Below, piece after piece: positions 16,686-24,732 of a stretch of DNA of 64,000 nucleotides; position 1 is the stretch's first letter, and each line of letters opens with the position of its first letter. The notes under the pieces are model-generated. The model was not told where the DNA came from. It searched no databases and worked only from the letters and a program-made list of their open reading frames with translations. Position numbers and translations under genes: made by a program. Source of the stretch: Dehalococcoides mccartyi (lineage in GTDB: Bacteria; Chloroflexota; Dehalococcoidia; UBA2979); contig CAMBFG010000007.1 in assembly GCA_945865925.1 (NCBI GenBank), forward strand, positions 1-64,000, read 5' to 3'.

Positions 16686-17393
16686 CTACTTGAGGCGTTC
16701 GGCTCGGACCAGGAGCCGGCTGCCGTACTCGTGGGTCTCGGCGTTGAACTTGCCGCTGCACGTGAAGAGCGTGATGGAGTCCACCTTCACGTTGTTGCTC
16801 CAGTACTGACCCCAGTCCGTCCCGGTCGCGCTGACCTCGCGCGCCCAGACCACCGAGTACTTCAACACCTGCCCGTTGAGTTCGACCTCGATGCGGTCGC
16901 CGGCCGTCAGGCTGTCGAGGTCCCAGAACACCGCGGGACCGGTGTAGCGCTGCCCGATGCCCTCGAACTCGCGGTTGAGGTCGGCGTGCGCACCGAAGAC
17001 GGCGTTCTTCCCGGTACCGGGGTAGCCGCCGTTGCCGGGGAATGCGGAGAGGTCGTACCAGGCGACATCGATCGGGCCGTAGGGCTCGGGCATCGCGTCA
17101 CCCTTGACGGCCCACGAGCCGACGGGTGCGTTCACGCCGATTGAGGGGATGCGCAGGCGCGCGAAGTCGGTGCCCTTTGGCTCGCCGTACTTCTTCGTCC
17201 ACGCGGCAACCGAGTCCTGGATGCGCGGAGTGGACGAGGCGCCAGCGACGGCCGCTGATGCACCGCCCTTGTTCGAGGCGGAACGCACCGAGATCCCGCC
17301 ACCACCGAGAACGCCCGTTGCGACCAGGACTGCACCGAGGAGTGCGCCACCCCCGACCAGTGAGAGGAGAGCCAATTGCATCTGTCGGGGCAT
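16686..17393 (-). CDS. Sortase (class E/F-like)
   Basis: A 235-residue sortase: N-terminal membrane anchor (about residues 5-27), a linker, then the sortase barrel. The catalytic His is in VFGAHADLN, Cys in TLFTCSGKF, Arg in SRLLVRAER. RIPSIGVNAPV at the first strand is typical. It would cut LPxTG-like signals and transfer proteins to the envelope; the LPNTG protein at 54479 is a candidate substrate. ATG 17393 has GGAG 5 nt upstream; a GTG at 17399 is an alternative. It faces corA, six bases apart at the stops. Confidence 0.92.
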   Translation of the reverse strand: MPRQMQLALLSLVGGGALLGAVLVATGVLGGGGISVRSASNKGGASAAVAGASSTPRIQDSVAAWTKKYGEPKGTDFARLRIPSIGVNAPVGSWAVKGDAMPEPYGPIDVAWYDLSAFPGNGGYPGTGKNAVFGAHADLNREFEGIGQRYTGPAVFWDLDSLTAGDRIEVELNGQVLKYSVVWAREVSATGTDWGQYWSNNVKVDSITLFTCSGKFNAETHEYGSRLLVRAERLK

Positions 17394-17580
17394 CAGCACT
17401 CCGAAAACCGCTGATCAGTCTGAGCGGATCAGTGGATCTATCTTAGGCAGACCAGCACGAGCCGCAACAGCGACTGCCTGTGTGCCTGTCGGTGCGTCGG
17501 TTCCTGTGAGTGCAACGCCCGAGCAGCCTCGGGTGTTCCGTGGGACTGCCGGGATGGCTCGATCTGCCGAGGATCAGCGC

Positions 17581-17706
17581 ATGGAAGACGTGATCGTCGC
17601 GCTTGCCGCGTCGCTGGTGCTGGCCTTTGTGGTGGCAGGGCCGAGGGCGCGCCGCGTGCCACCGGCGGCCCCCCAGCCGTCCGAGGCGAAGCGCACGAAG
17701 AAGTAG
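17581..17706 (+). CDS. Small single-span membrane protein (possible)
   Basis: A 41-residue frame: an N-terminal hydrophobic span (VIVALAASLVLAFVVAG) and a basic, Pro-rich tail ending KRTKK. GAGG lies about 10 nt before the ATG. It fills the gap between the sortase promoter region and a convergent dehydrogenase gene. Supported only by composition and a possible RBS. Confidence 0.4.
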   Translation: MEDVIVALAASLVLAFVVAGPRARRVPPAAPQPSEAKRTKK

Positions 17707-17717
17707 AGCACCTCGAC

Positions 17718-18638
17718 CTATCGAGGCCGTTTCGGCATCTTCATGCCGGTCCACGTCAGCGTGTCCAGCACGCGGTCGGGGAGCACCCGCATCGCGATGG
17801 CGCGGAGTCGCGCGTCCCGTCCCACGAAGTAGCGCGTCTCCGGCCGGGGTGAACGCACGGCGTGCGCGATGGCTTCGGCCACGCGCTCGGGCGCGATGCC
17901 ATTCCGCCCCGCCTTCTCGCCGGAGCGTCGCGCGGCCTCGATGTATGGGGCGTAGCGGTCGCGTGCGTCGGCGGGCATCTCATTCATGACCTCGTCCGCG
18001 AGCGACAGGCCCTTGTCCCAGATCGGAGTGTCGATGGCGCCCGGCTCGATCAGGCTGACCGGGATGCCCCATGGCCTCAATTCCAAGCGGAGCGAGTCCC
18101 CGAATGCCTCGAGTGCGTGCTTCGACGCGGCGTACGGGCCGTAGAAGGGCGGCGCGTGCTTCCCGGCGATCGAGGTGACGATGACGATGCGCCCCTTACC
18201 TCGGCGTACGAGCGGGAGGAATGCCTGCGTGACGGCGACAGTCCCGAATACGTTGACCTCGAACTGATTGAGCAGCCGTTCGCGGGCGACGTACTCCCAC
18301 GCACCGCTGACGGCGATCCCTGCGTTGTTCACGAGCGCACCGAGGCCGCCGACACCGGCCGCCGCGCCGACCGTCTGCATCGCCGAGACGATCGATGCCA
18401 CGCTGGTCACATCGATGATCACGGGAACGATCAGGACGCCGCCACGGCGCTGGAGCGCCTCGCCATCCTCAGCCTTGCGGACACCGGCGAAGACGCGGTG
18501 GCCGAGCGCTGCGAGGTGAAGCGCCGTAGCCGCGCCGATGCCGGTAGATGCGCCGGTGATGAATACGGCACCCGTGTTGGCGGGGGCGGCGGGTGTTGCG
18601 CTGATCCTCGGGATGGTGAGCCTCGGGATGGTGGGCAT
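17718..18638 (-). CDS. Short-chain dehydrogenase/reductase
   Basis: This 306-residue classical SDR has the NAD(P) motif TGxxxGxG as FITGASTGIGAATALHLA, the NNAG motif as LVNNAGIAV, and catalytic Ser-Tyr-Lys as IVTSIAGKH...YGPYAASKHALE. The C-terminal part resembles the retinol-dehydrogenase-like subgroup (RYFVGRDARLRAIAMRVLPD). Starts 4 bases after the SnoaL-like gene's stop on the same strand, so they form an operon. Substrate unknown. Confidence 0.9.
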   Translation of the reverse strand: MPTIPRLTIPRISATPAAPANTGAVFITGASTGIGAATALHLAALGHRVFAGVRKAEDGEALQRRGGVLIVPVIIDVTSVASIVSAMQTVGAAAGVGGLGALVNNAGIAVSGAWEYVARERLLNQFEVNVFGTVAVTQAFLPLVRRGKGRIVIVTSIAGKHAPPFYGPYAASKHALEAFGDSLRLELRPWGIPVSLIEPGAIDTPIWDKGLSLADEVMNEMPADARDRYAPYIEAARRSGEKAGRNGIAPERVAEAIAHAVRSPRPETRYFVGRDARLRAIAMRVLPDRVLDTLTWTGMKMPKRPR

Positions 18639-18641
18639 CGA

Positions 18642-19046
18642 CTAGTCCCGTACGACGGTGCGGGAGGTGAAACGCCAGACGCCATGGACGCGTTGCAGGG
18701 TGTCCTCGTACTTCGCGGTCGTGACGAGGGTCGCGGGCTCGCTGTTGCCGGTCTTCAGCAGCTGCAGGTAGCAGGACATCCTCGCGTGGTCGCCGTCACC
18801 TTCGATGACGATGTTGTTGTTCCAGTGCCTGGACCCCGGCATGCGCGCCGCGAAGTCGGTGGCGAAGGCCTCCAGTTCGGCGGTACCGGTGCGCGTCCGG
18901 CCGCCCGAGGTGAACGTGCCATCAGCGACGAAGGTCGCCGCCCATGTGGCGGCGTCGGCGGAGTCGATCGCGTGGTTGTAGCGGGCGAGCAGGTCCTGGA
19001 TGTCCAGACGGTCAGCGAGCGATAGCGGCACGAGCAGCCTCCTCAC
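18642..19046 (-). CDS. SnoaL-like / NTF2-fold protein
   Basis: The 134-residue protein has the NTF2-like cone pattern: N-terminal helices LDIQDLLARYNHAIDSADAATWAATFVADGTF, then strands including HWNNNIVIEGDGDHARMSCYLQLL and VHGVWRFTSRTV. Members act as small isomerases, hydratases or dehydratases on hydrophobic substrates; the catalytic residue cannot be assigned here. Operon with the downstream SDR. The start may instead be the GTG a few codons in (VPLSLADRLDI). Confidence 0.8.
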   Translation of the reverse strand: MRRLLVPLSLADRLDIQDLLARYNHAIDSADAATWAATFVADGTFTSGGRTRTGTAELEAFATDFAARMPGSRHWNNNIVIEGDGDHARMSCYLQLLKTGNSEPATLVTTAKYEDTLQRVHGVWRFTSRTVVRD

Positions 19047-19097
19047 GGGCGGAAAGCGATCGTACTCGGCGGGACTGAGAGTGGGTGGTGGCGCCGG

Positions 19098-19390
19098 CTA
19101 GACGCTGACGAGGTGGAGATGGCCGGTGCGCGGAGCCGAGCACTGTCCGCCGCCGAGGAGGAGGTCCCATTCCGCCACGCCTGAGGTGGTGGCGGGCGCA
19201 CCTTCGAGCGAGGTGGCGAGCGCTCGGAGGAGCGTCGCTTCCGCGAAGAGCCGGTCGGCCTCGACGCCACCGCTCGTGAGTTCGTCGAGCGCGTCGTCAA
19301 TCGCCAGGGTCGTGGGGTCGCCTTCGAGGAGTGGTGTGACGTCCGTGCGGCCGGCGGTGGTGACCTCGATGGTGTGGCTGGCTAGTGGTC
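19098..19390 (-). pseudogene. Coding-like stretch without a recognisable start codon
   Basis: An open frame of about 98 codons ends at TAG (19100-19098). Its codon use is like that of the neighbouring genes and its translation looks like a protein: SHTIEVTTAGRTDVTPLLEG, then DDALDELTSGG, EADRLFAEATLLRALATS, ending RTGHLHLVSV. No ATG, GTG or TTG occurs in frame before it or near its beginning, down to the hydrolase stop at 19408. It may be a decayed or frameshifted gene, or use a rare start. It fills the gap between the hydrolase and the SnoaL-like gene. Confidence 0.4.
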
Positions 19391-19407
19391 GAGGGGCGAG
19401 GCGTGCG

Positions 19408-20085
19408 CTACTTGAAGCGTGCGAGCCAGCCGTTCGCGCGCTCGATGGACTTCGGCTCGTCCTTGTAGATGTTGTGGCCGATGCCGGGATAGATCTCCAG
19501 CTCGGCGTTCGGGATGCATCGCGCCATGATCACGGAGCCGCCGGGAGGTGTCTGCGGGTCCTTGTCCCCAACGAGGATGAGTGTGGGTGCCACCACCGAC
19601 TTCAGACCCTCGTCCATGCGGTAACCGGCGACCGCGCGGTTAGTCGCGGCCATCGCGCCGTTGCCAGCGGCCTCGGCCTCCTCCGCGCGCTTCAGCCAGC
19701 CCGAGGCGAGGGCGGGGCCGACGCGGCTCGATGTCGCAAATAGCAGCAGGCCCTCCACGCGGTGGGGGAAGTCGATCGTGAAGCGCTGGGCGATCGCGCC
19801 ACCCATCGAGTGCCCGGCGATGATCGCCTTCGGGATGCCGAGGGCTTCCATAAGCGCGTCCAGGTCGGCGGCCCAGGTGGAGAGGGAGACGGGCCCGGGC
19901 TCGTGGCCGCTCTCGCCCATGCCTCGGACGTCGTACACGAGGTGGCGGAACCCGGCGAACTGCGGCGTCGTGGTCTCCCAGGTCTGGAGTTTGGAGCCGA
20001 TGCCATGGATGAAGACGATGGTCTTCGCGCCGTCGCCGGAGAGTTCGTAGTGCTGGGCAATCCCGTTGGCGGTGACGAACGGCAT
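19408..20085 (-). CDS. Alpha/beta hydrolase
   Basis: A 225-residue alpha/beta hydrolase with oxyanion motif HG in VFIHGIGSKLQTWE, nucleophile elbow GHSMGG, acid in LVGDKDPQTPP and catalytic His in YPGIGHNIYKD. The cap between the elbow and the acid is short, which makes the protein 30-40 residues shorter than most family members. Such enzymes are esterases, lactonases or C-C hydrolases; no substrate can be assigned. Confidence 0.9.
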   Translation of the reverse strand: MPFVTANGIAQHYELSGDGAKTIVFIHGIGSKLQTWETTTPQFAGFRHLVYDVRGMGESGHEPGPVSLSTWAADLDALMEALGIPKAIIAGHSMGGAIAQRFTIDFPHRVEGLLLFATSSRVGPALASGWLKRAEEAEAAGNGAMAATNRAVAGYRMDEGLKSVVAPTLILVGDKDPQTPPGGSVIMARCIPNAELEIYPGIGHNIYKDEPKSIERANGWLARFK

Positions 20086-20216
20086 CGGAGCCTCCCTCGG
20101 TCGGCGCCTCGGATGGGGTAGCGCAGGCGGGCGCGGGCCGGGCGGAGTATACGCACGGCTGGTCGGCAGGTGGGCTGAATCTGCGTGCTAGGATTCCTAG
20201 GCTCAGGAGGCGGCCC

Positions 20217-20708
20217 GTGGCGGAGATCGACTCGCGCGAGTTCCGGAACTGGAGTGGCCACTTCGTCACGGGGGTCACGGTCCTTACTGTTCAGGTGGGC
20301 AATGCCGTCCGAGGCATGACGGCGAATGCGTTCTGCTCGTTGTCCCTTCATCCTCCGCTTGTGCTCGTCTGCATCCAGAACGGGGTGTCGATGCACCCCT
20401 TCTTTGAGGTGGCCGAGTCGTTCGGGGTTAACATGCTGGCGTCCGATCAGAAGACGCTCTCCGAACTCTTTGCGCAGCATGGCGAGCACTCCGAGCCCAT
20501 GGGCGGCGCACCGCATCACCTCGGATCGCTCGGTGCGCCGATCCTCGAGGGCGTGATGGGGTGGGCGCAGTGCCGCGTGGAGGCGCGCTACCCCGGCGGC
20601 GACCACCTGATCGTCATCGGACGTGTCGAGGAGATATCGACCGCTCCCGAGGCCGAGCCGCTGGTGTTCTACTCCGGTAAGTACCGCACGATCGGCGAGA
20701 TCCTCTAG
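20217..20708 (+). CDS. Flavin reductase-like FMN-binding protein
   Basis: The 163-residue protein has the split-barrel flavin reductase fold: FRNWSGHFVTGVTVLTV, GMTANAFCSLSLHPPLVLVCIQN, SFGVNMLASDQ and VFYSGKYRTIGEIL. Such proteins supply reduced flavin to two-component monooxygenases, so the LLM-class enzyme at 4775 is a possible partner in the cell. GTG start with AGGAGG upstream. Confidence 0.93.
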   Translation: MAEIDSREFRNWSGHFVTGVTVLTVQVGNAVRGMTANAFCSLSLHPPLVLVCIQNGVSMHPFFEVAESFGVNMLASDQKTLSELFAQHGEHSEPMGGAPHHLGSLGAPILEGVMGWAQCRVEARYPGGDHLIVIGRVEEISTAPEAEPLVFYSGKYRTIGEIL

Positions 20709-20907
20709 CTACGCTGCTCTCTCGACGCCCCGATCGAGGCGACTGAGGGAGCCCGCCGCCGACAGCGCGGGAAGTCCCCGATACGGAAGACGCGAGGGCG
20801 ACCGATAGCCTGACTTCGCGGCGGACGCCGTCGCGAGGAGCACGCGTGGACGCACTGTCCCCTACCTCGGGCCCCGGCTCGACGAGTCCTGTCCGCCGTA
20901 CGAGGGC

Positions 20908-21945
20908 GTGCGCAGTGCGCCACCCCCGGCCACTCAGGCTGCCTCATTCGCTGCCATCTTCGAACGTCACATGGCCACCGCCCGCTCTGAGATCGAGGGC
21001 GTACGTGCCGAGATCGCCTCGCTCCGCGACGGCGGTGCGCGCGGCCTCGCGATGTCGCAGCGCCCCTCGACCGGCTCGAAGGCAATGTCAGTGGCCGATG
21101 TGGCCGCTCGGCTGAAGACGATGTCGACCGGTGATGGCGCTGACCCGTATGGGTGGCGGCAGATGGCGCGCACCACCGGCGAGCAGATCATCGGCAGTGG
21201 CTACGGTTCGATCTTCGAGCGCCAGATCCAGCAGGAGTCCGGGTTCGCGCCGGACGTCGTGTTCGGGCTACGGAAGTCCTCGGCAGGTGCGGAGGGCATC
21301 GCGCAGTTGATGCCGCAGTTCTACCCGAGTGTGAACCGTACCGACCCGCAGGCCTCGCTGCTGGCGGGGGCCATGAGCATGGACCACTACCTGGGCGCGT
21401 GGGACGGGGATGTGCGCAAGGCGCTCGCCTCGTATAACGCGGGGCTCGGGAAGGTGAGGCAGGTGGTCGCGGCGCACGGCGAGCGCTGGGAGACGGCCCT
21501 GCCGCTCGAGACGCGCCAGTACCTCTCGGCCATCGTTGGCGACATGCGTCCGGTGTTCGCGCGTCCGGTGAGCGGCGTGGCGAGCACCGCGGCGGTTTTC
21601 GGCGGGCGCGGGCCGGGTGGCGTGCTCACGATGCCGGTCGACCGCACCGGGAGCCGCCCGACCGCCGGAGGCCTCGACCTCTTCGCGGTGGAGGGGAGCG
21701 CTGTGCGCGCCCCCGCCGACGGCACAGTGCACGTCGCAGCGGGCGACGAGGGCTCAGTCGTGACGATCGACCACGGGAACGGCTGGCGCAGCACGCTGCG
21801 CGGCCTCGGTGGTGTCGTCCCCGAGGATGGCTCGACGATCCGACGTGGCGAGCCCCTGGGCGTCGTGGATACGGGCGCGCGGGTAGCCTTCGGGCTGACC
21901 CTGGACGGCCGTGCGGTCGATCCGCTGCGGTACCTGCTCGGTTAG
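20908..21945 (+). CDS. Lytic transglycosylase fused to a degenerate LytM/M23 domain
   Basis: A 345-residue protein. A helical N-terminus is followed at about residues 90-200 by an SLT domain (QIQQESGFAPDVV, GIAQLMPQFY, KALASYNAGLGKV) with its catalytic Glu in QQESG. The C-terminal 110 residues have the LytM fold pattern (GTVHVAAGDEGSVVTIDHG, RRGEPLGVVDTG) but the zinc ligands HxxxD and HxH are replaced (TAGGLD, RVAFGL). No signal peptide is evident. That combination could suit a flagellar rod/hook-associated muramidase, but this is inference. The only upstream start is GTG 20908. Confidence 0.85.
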   Translation: MRSAPPPATQAASFAAIFERHMATARSEIEGVRAEIASLRDGGARGLAMSQRPSTGSKAMSVADVAARLKTMSTGDGADPYGWRQMARTTGEQIIGSGYGSIFERQIQQESGFAPDVVFGLRKSSAGAEGIAQLMPQFYPSVNRTDPQASLLAGAMSMDHYLGAWDGDVRKALASYNAGLGKVRQVVAAHGERWETALPLETRQYLSAIVGDMRPVFARPVSGVASTAAVFGGRGPGGVLTMPVDRTGSRPTAGGLDLFAVEGSAVRAPADGTVHVAAGDEGSVVTIDHGNGWRSTLRGLGGVVPEDGSTIRRGEPLGVVDTGARVAFGLTLDGRAVDPLRYLLG

Positions 21946-21992
21946 CGCTCGATTCCCGGTCGCGGGGGCAGATGCTACGATCGCTGCTCCAT

Positions 21993-22069
21993 GGTGGGTG
22001 TGGCCTAGCGGTTAAGGCGTCAGGTTGTGGCCCTGAAGATCGGGGGTTCAAATCCCCTCATCCACCCCA
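21993..22069 (+). tRNA. tRNA-His (anticodon GTG)
   Basis: A cloverleaf with a 7-bp acceptor (GTGGGTG / CATCCAC), D loop AGCGGTTAA, anticodon GTG at 22027-22029 and T arm GGGGG TTCAAAT CCCCT. The extra G at -1 (21993) faces the C at position 73, the His identity element. CCA is encoded at the 3' end. Confidence 0.97.
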
Positions 22070-22189
22070 TGTGACTTCTGCCCGCCGCGCCCGACTCGAC
22101 TGATTTGCCGTCACGGTTGAATCCAGTCGCGGGCGCGGCGGTGCTACAGTCGGCTCCGAAAGCCCCCACCTCCACCGAAGGACACAGAC

Positions 22190-23335
22190 GTGCGGCGCGG
22201 ACTCCTCGCCCTCCTCGCCGTGCTTGCGCTCACCCCGCTCGCGGTCGCCTGCAGTGACTCGAAGGAAGCGGGCGGTGACTTCGCCCTGACGGAGCGCTGG
22301 CTCCGCGCCAACGAAGATCCGTCCGCGGACGTCGCGATCTTCGAGGCCAAACTCCCGGACAACCTCGCCGACCTCCTGAACCCCAGCCTGCCGGCTGACT
22401 CCAAGGAGCGGCTGCAGTTCCCGGTCCACCCGAACGGGAAACTGATCGGCTCGTACGTGATCCGCCGGCCCGAGGTGGGGAACCTCATCGGACTCGTCTA
22501 TGACGTGCCGGAGCCGCTCGCCGACGTGACCAAGAAGGTCCAGGAGCAACTCGACGCTCGCCCGTGGCAGGTCGTGGGCGCCGAGGCGGACGGTACCGGG
22601 ACGCTGATGCGTTTCGAGACGACGACCGGCGGCGATCTGCGCGGCCAAGCCCTCGTGAACCAGCGCCCGGGGACCTCCACCTACGAGCTCGTCGTGGATC
22701 GAGGCGGAAAGCAGACAACGCTCAAGGTTGGGCGCACCAGCGCGGTGCCGGAGATCGCGGGTTCGCTGGGCGACGATCTCACTGTGAAGCGCGTCGATCA
22801 GGGCGCTGCGAAAGTGGCCGGCCTGAAAGAGGGCGACAAGATCGTCAAGGTCGGCGGGGTCGACGTGAACGACCGCAAGAGCCTCGCTGCCGCGCAGCGC
22901 GCGATGGCTGCCGAGAAGACGCCGAGCACCAGCATCACGTACCTGCTGCTGGCGACTCCAGCAGTCGAGGCTGACGCACGCACATTCTCCGAGCCGGCGA
23001 GCCTGACCCTACCGGCGAAGTTCCCGGCCAAGACGTTCTTCGATGCCCTCGTCGTCATGGAGTACGAGTGGGTGCAGCAGCCTGGCAGTTCCGGGTTCCG
23101 CGCCTTAGCGATCACGAAGGACAGCGGCACGAGCGTGGCCGGGAAACTGAAGGACACCCTCCAGAAGGATGGCTGGCAAATCGTGCAGGACGTGCCGACC
23201 GGCGGGGCGACCCAGATGCAGTTCCAGCACACGGACGGTCGCGCCGGTCAGGCCGAGATCGGGCCGTTCGAGGCGAACACCGCATACACCCAGGTTGGAT
23301 TCCAGGTGCAGTCCGGCCAGGGTGGGGGCGGCTAG
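22190..23335 (+). CDS. Lipoprotein with PDZ domain
   Basis: The 381-residue protein begins with a lipoprotein signal (LTPLAVAC, Cys21), followed by a mature part of about 360 residues. A PDZ-like module lies near residues 190-260 (VKRVDQGAAKVAGLKEGDKIVKVGGVDVNDRKSLAAAQ). Flanking repeats resemble each other (VQEQLDARPWQVVGAE and LKDTLQKDGWQIVQDV), suggesting two copies of a small alpha-beta unit. No protease domain is present, so it probably has a scaffolding or substrate-binding role in the envelope. GTG start after GAAGGACACAGAC. Confidence 0.75.
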   Translation: MRRGLLALLAVLALTPLAVACSDSKEAGGDFALTERWLRANEDPSADVAIFEAKLPDNLADLLNPSLPADSKERLQFPVHPNGKLIGSYVIRRPEVGNLIGLVYDVPEPLADVTKKVQEQLDARPWQVVGAEADGTGTLMRFETTTGGDLRGQALVNQRPGTSTYELVVDRGGKQTTLKVGRTSAVPEIAGSLGDDLTVKRVDQGAAKVAGLKEGDKIVKVGGVDVNDRKSLAAAQRAMAAEKTPSTSITYLLLATPAVEADARTFSEPASLTLPAKFPAKTFFDALVVMEYEWVQQPGSSGFRALAITKDSGTSVAGKLKDTLQKDGWQIVQDVPTGGATQMQFQHTDGRAGQAEIGPFEANTAYTQVGFQVQSGQGGGG

Positions 23336-23438
23336 CCCGCACATCGCGGGGTCTCCCCGATCGCGAGCCTCACGCGCTTCGTGAATGATCATCCCTGTCC
23401 TCACCACGCAACGAACGCGTGGCGGGCAGGGAGGCCTG

Positions 23439-23489
23439 ATGTCGCTACAGATCAACACCAACGTCGCCGCGCTCAACGCGCAGCGGAAC
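23439..23489 (+). pseudogene. 5' remnant of a flagellin gene
   Basis: An ATG with AGGGAGG at 4-nt spacing opens with MSLQINTNVAALNAQRN, the invariant N-terminus of flagellin. After these 17 codons the flagellin-like sequence stops abruptly and beta-propeller-coding DNA begins in a different frame. Either a recombination/deletion fused two genes, or the join is an assembly error. No other flagellin is present in the window. Confidence 0.75.
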
Positions 23490-23497
23490 GGGTCGCG

Positions 23498-24229
23498 GTG
23501 TCCCTGGAGCAGACCGGCGCTATCGGTGTCGTCGACCTCGACAGCGGCGGCGTGGAGATCCTCGCCACCGGCGGGCTCCCGCATGGCCTCGCGCTACAAC
23601 ACGATGCCGAGGGCGACCGGTTGCTGGTGACCGACCGGGAGCACGACTCGGTACGGGGCTTTGTCATTGGCGGTCCGGCTGTGACGTGGCGTGAAGTGGC
23701 ACCAACGCATATGTCCGGTTGGCCGCACGCGGTCGTGACGCGCGACGACGGCACCTTCGCCGTGGCCCGCGCGCGCGACGCGGTGCTCCAGATCGATGGA
23801 CGCGAGGTGCGTGTGTCGTCACTGCCGGAGACGGTCGCGCTGTCGCCGGACCAGACGCGCGTGGCCACGGCCGGCGCAACGGGCGGCACGGTACACATCG
23901 TGAACTGGGACGGCACCGCGCGGGTGGACGCAATGGTCGGTGGGCGACCGGTCCGCACGATCTTCTCGCCGGACGGCTCACTCGTGGCGGCAGCGCTCTC
24001 GGCGGCCTCGGGCGTGGCCCTCGTCGACCGCGAGGGCGGCGTGCGTACGGTCAGCGTGGCGGGGACGCCGGACGGCCTCGCGTTCTCTGCGGACGGGACA
24101 CGGCTGTATGTGGCGGACATGGCCGGTGGTCGTGTGACCCTGGTCGAGGTGGCCTCGGGCCGCACACTAGCGATCGTCTCGGTCGGGATCTCCGCCGGCA
24201 GCCTGCTGGTGCTGCCTCCCGCGAGGTAG
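23498..24229 (+). CDS. YncE/SMP-30-type beta-propeller protein, probably N-terminally truncated
   Basis: The 243-residue frame from GTG 23498 shows repeated propeller blades: GAIGVVDLDSGGVEILATGG, LLVTDREHDSVRGF, VALSPDQTRVATAGATGG, RTIFSPDGSLVAAALS, LAFSADGTRLYVADMAGG. Six or seven blades are usual; here about five to six are left and the protein-like frame begins at once after the flagellin remnant, with no signal peptide and no RBS. The N-terminal part appears lost in the join. Confidence 0.7.
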   Translation: MSLEQTGAIGVVDLDSGGVEILATGGLPHGLALQHDAEGDRLLVTDREHDSVRGFVIGGPAVTWREVAPTHMSGWPHAVVTRDDGTFAVARARDAVLQIDGREVRVSSLPETVALSPDQTRVATAGATGGTVHIVNWDGTARVDAMVGGRPVRTIFSPDGSLVAAALSAASGVALVDREGGVRTVSVAGTPDGLAFSADGTRLYVADMAGGRVTLVEVASGRTLAIVSVGISAGSLLVLPPAR

Positions 24230-24299
24230 CGCGCGCAGTCCGACGCGTGTGCGACAATCGCCGCCCACTCGTTCCTCTTACGGACGGAGCCGCGCGACG

Positions 24300-24710
24300 A
24301 TGGCAGTCGAGGGCACCTGCTCGTCAGGCGCGGGATTCTTGCGCCGCGGTTGCGGGCGAGAGTCCGTGGGACTCTGCGTCTACTGCGCGGCGCCGTTCTG
24401 CACCGACCACGGCTCGCTGAACGCCGATTACTACCAGGTTTGCAACCGGAAGCCCTGCCTCGCGAAGTTCGCGGACATCGAGGCCCACCAGCGGTGGCTG
24501 GATGCCCACCAGTCGCCGAATCGGATGTCGATGTGCGCGGAGGACAGCTGCCAGGAGCGGATGCAGCACTCCTGTCAGCGCTGCCGGCTCCGGTTCTGCG
24601 ACACGCACCTCATCGACAAGTCTGTGACGGAGTTCCGCCTCGAAGGCCGTGTGCGCACGGTGCAGTTGATGTGCCCGCACTGCGCGGAGCGGCGAGTGCT
24701 CTGGGACTAG
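24300..24710 (+). CDS. Cysteine/histidine-rich zinc-binding protein of unknown function
   Basis: This 136-residue soluble protein has two similar Cys/His clusters: GLCVYCAAPFCTDHG and SCQRCRLRFCDTHLID, each C-x2-C-x4-C-x2-H, resembling B-box or AN1-type fingers, plus a final CPHC. The spacing implies at least three zinc sites. No catalytic domain is seen. ATG at 24300. It could be a protein-interaction factor; no function is assigned. Confidence 0.7.
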   Translation: MAVEGTCSSGAGFLRRGCGRESVGLCVYCAAPFCTDHGSLNADYYQVCNRKPCLAKFADIEAHQRWLDAHQSPNRMSMCAEDSCQERMQHSCQRCRLRFCDTHLIDKSVTEFRLEGRVRTVQLMCPHCAERRVLWD

Positions 24711-24732
24711 CCGTCGCCCGCCTCGAACTCGC

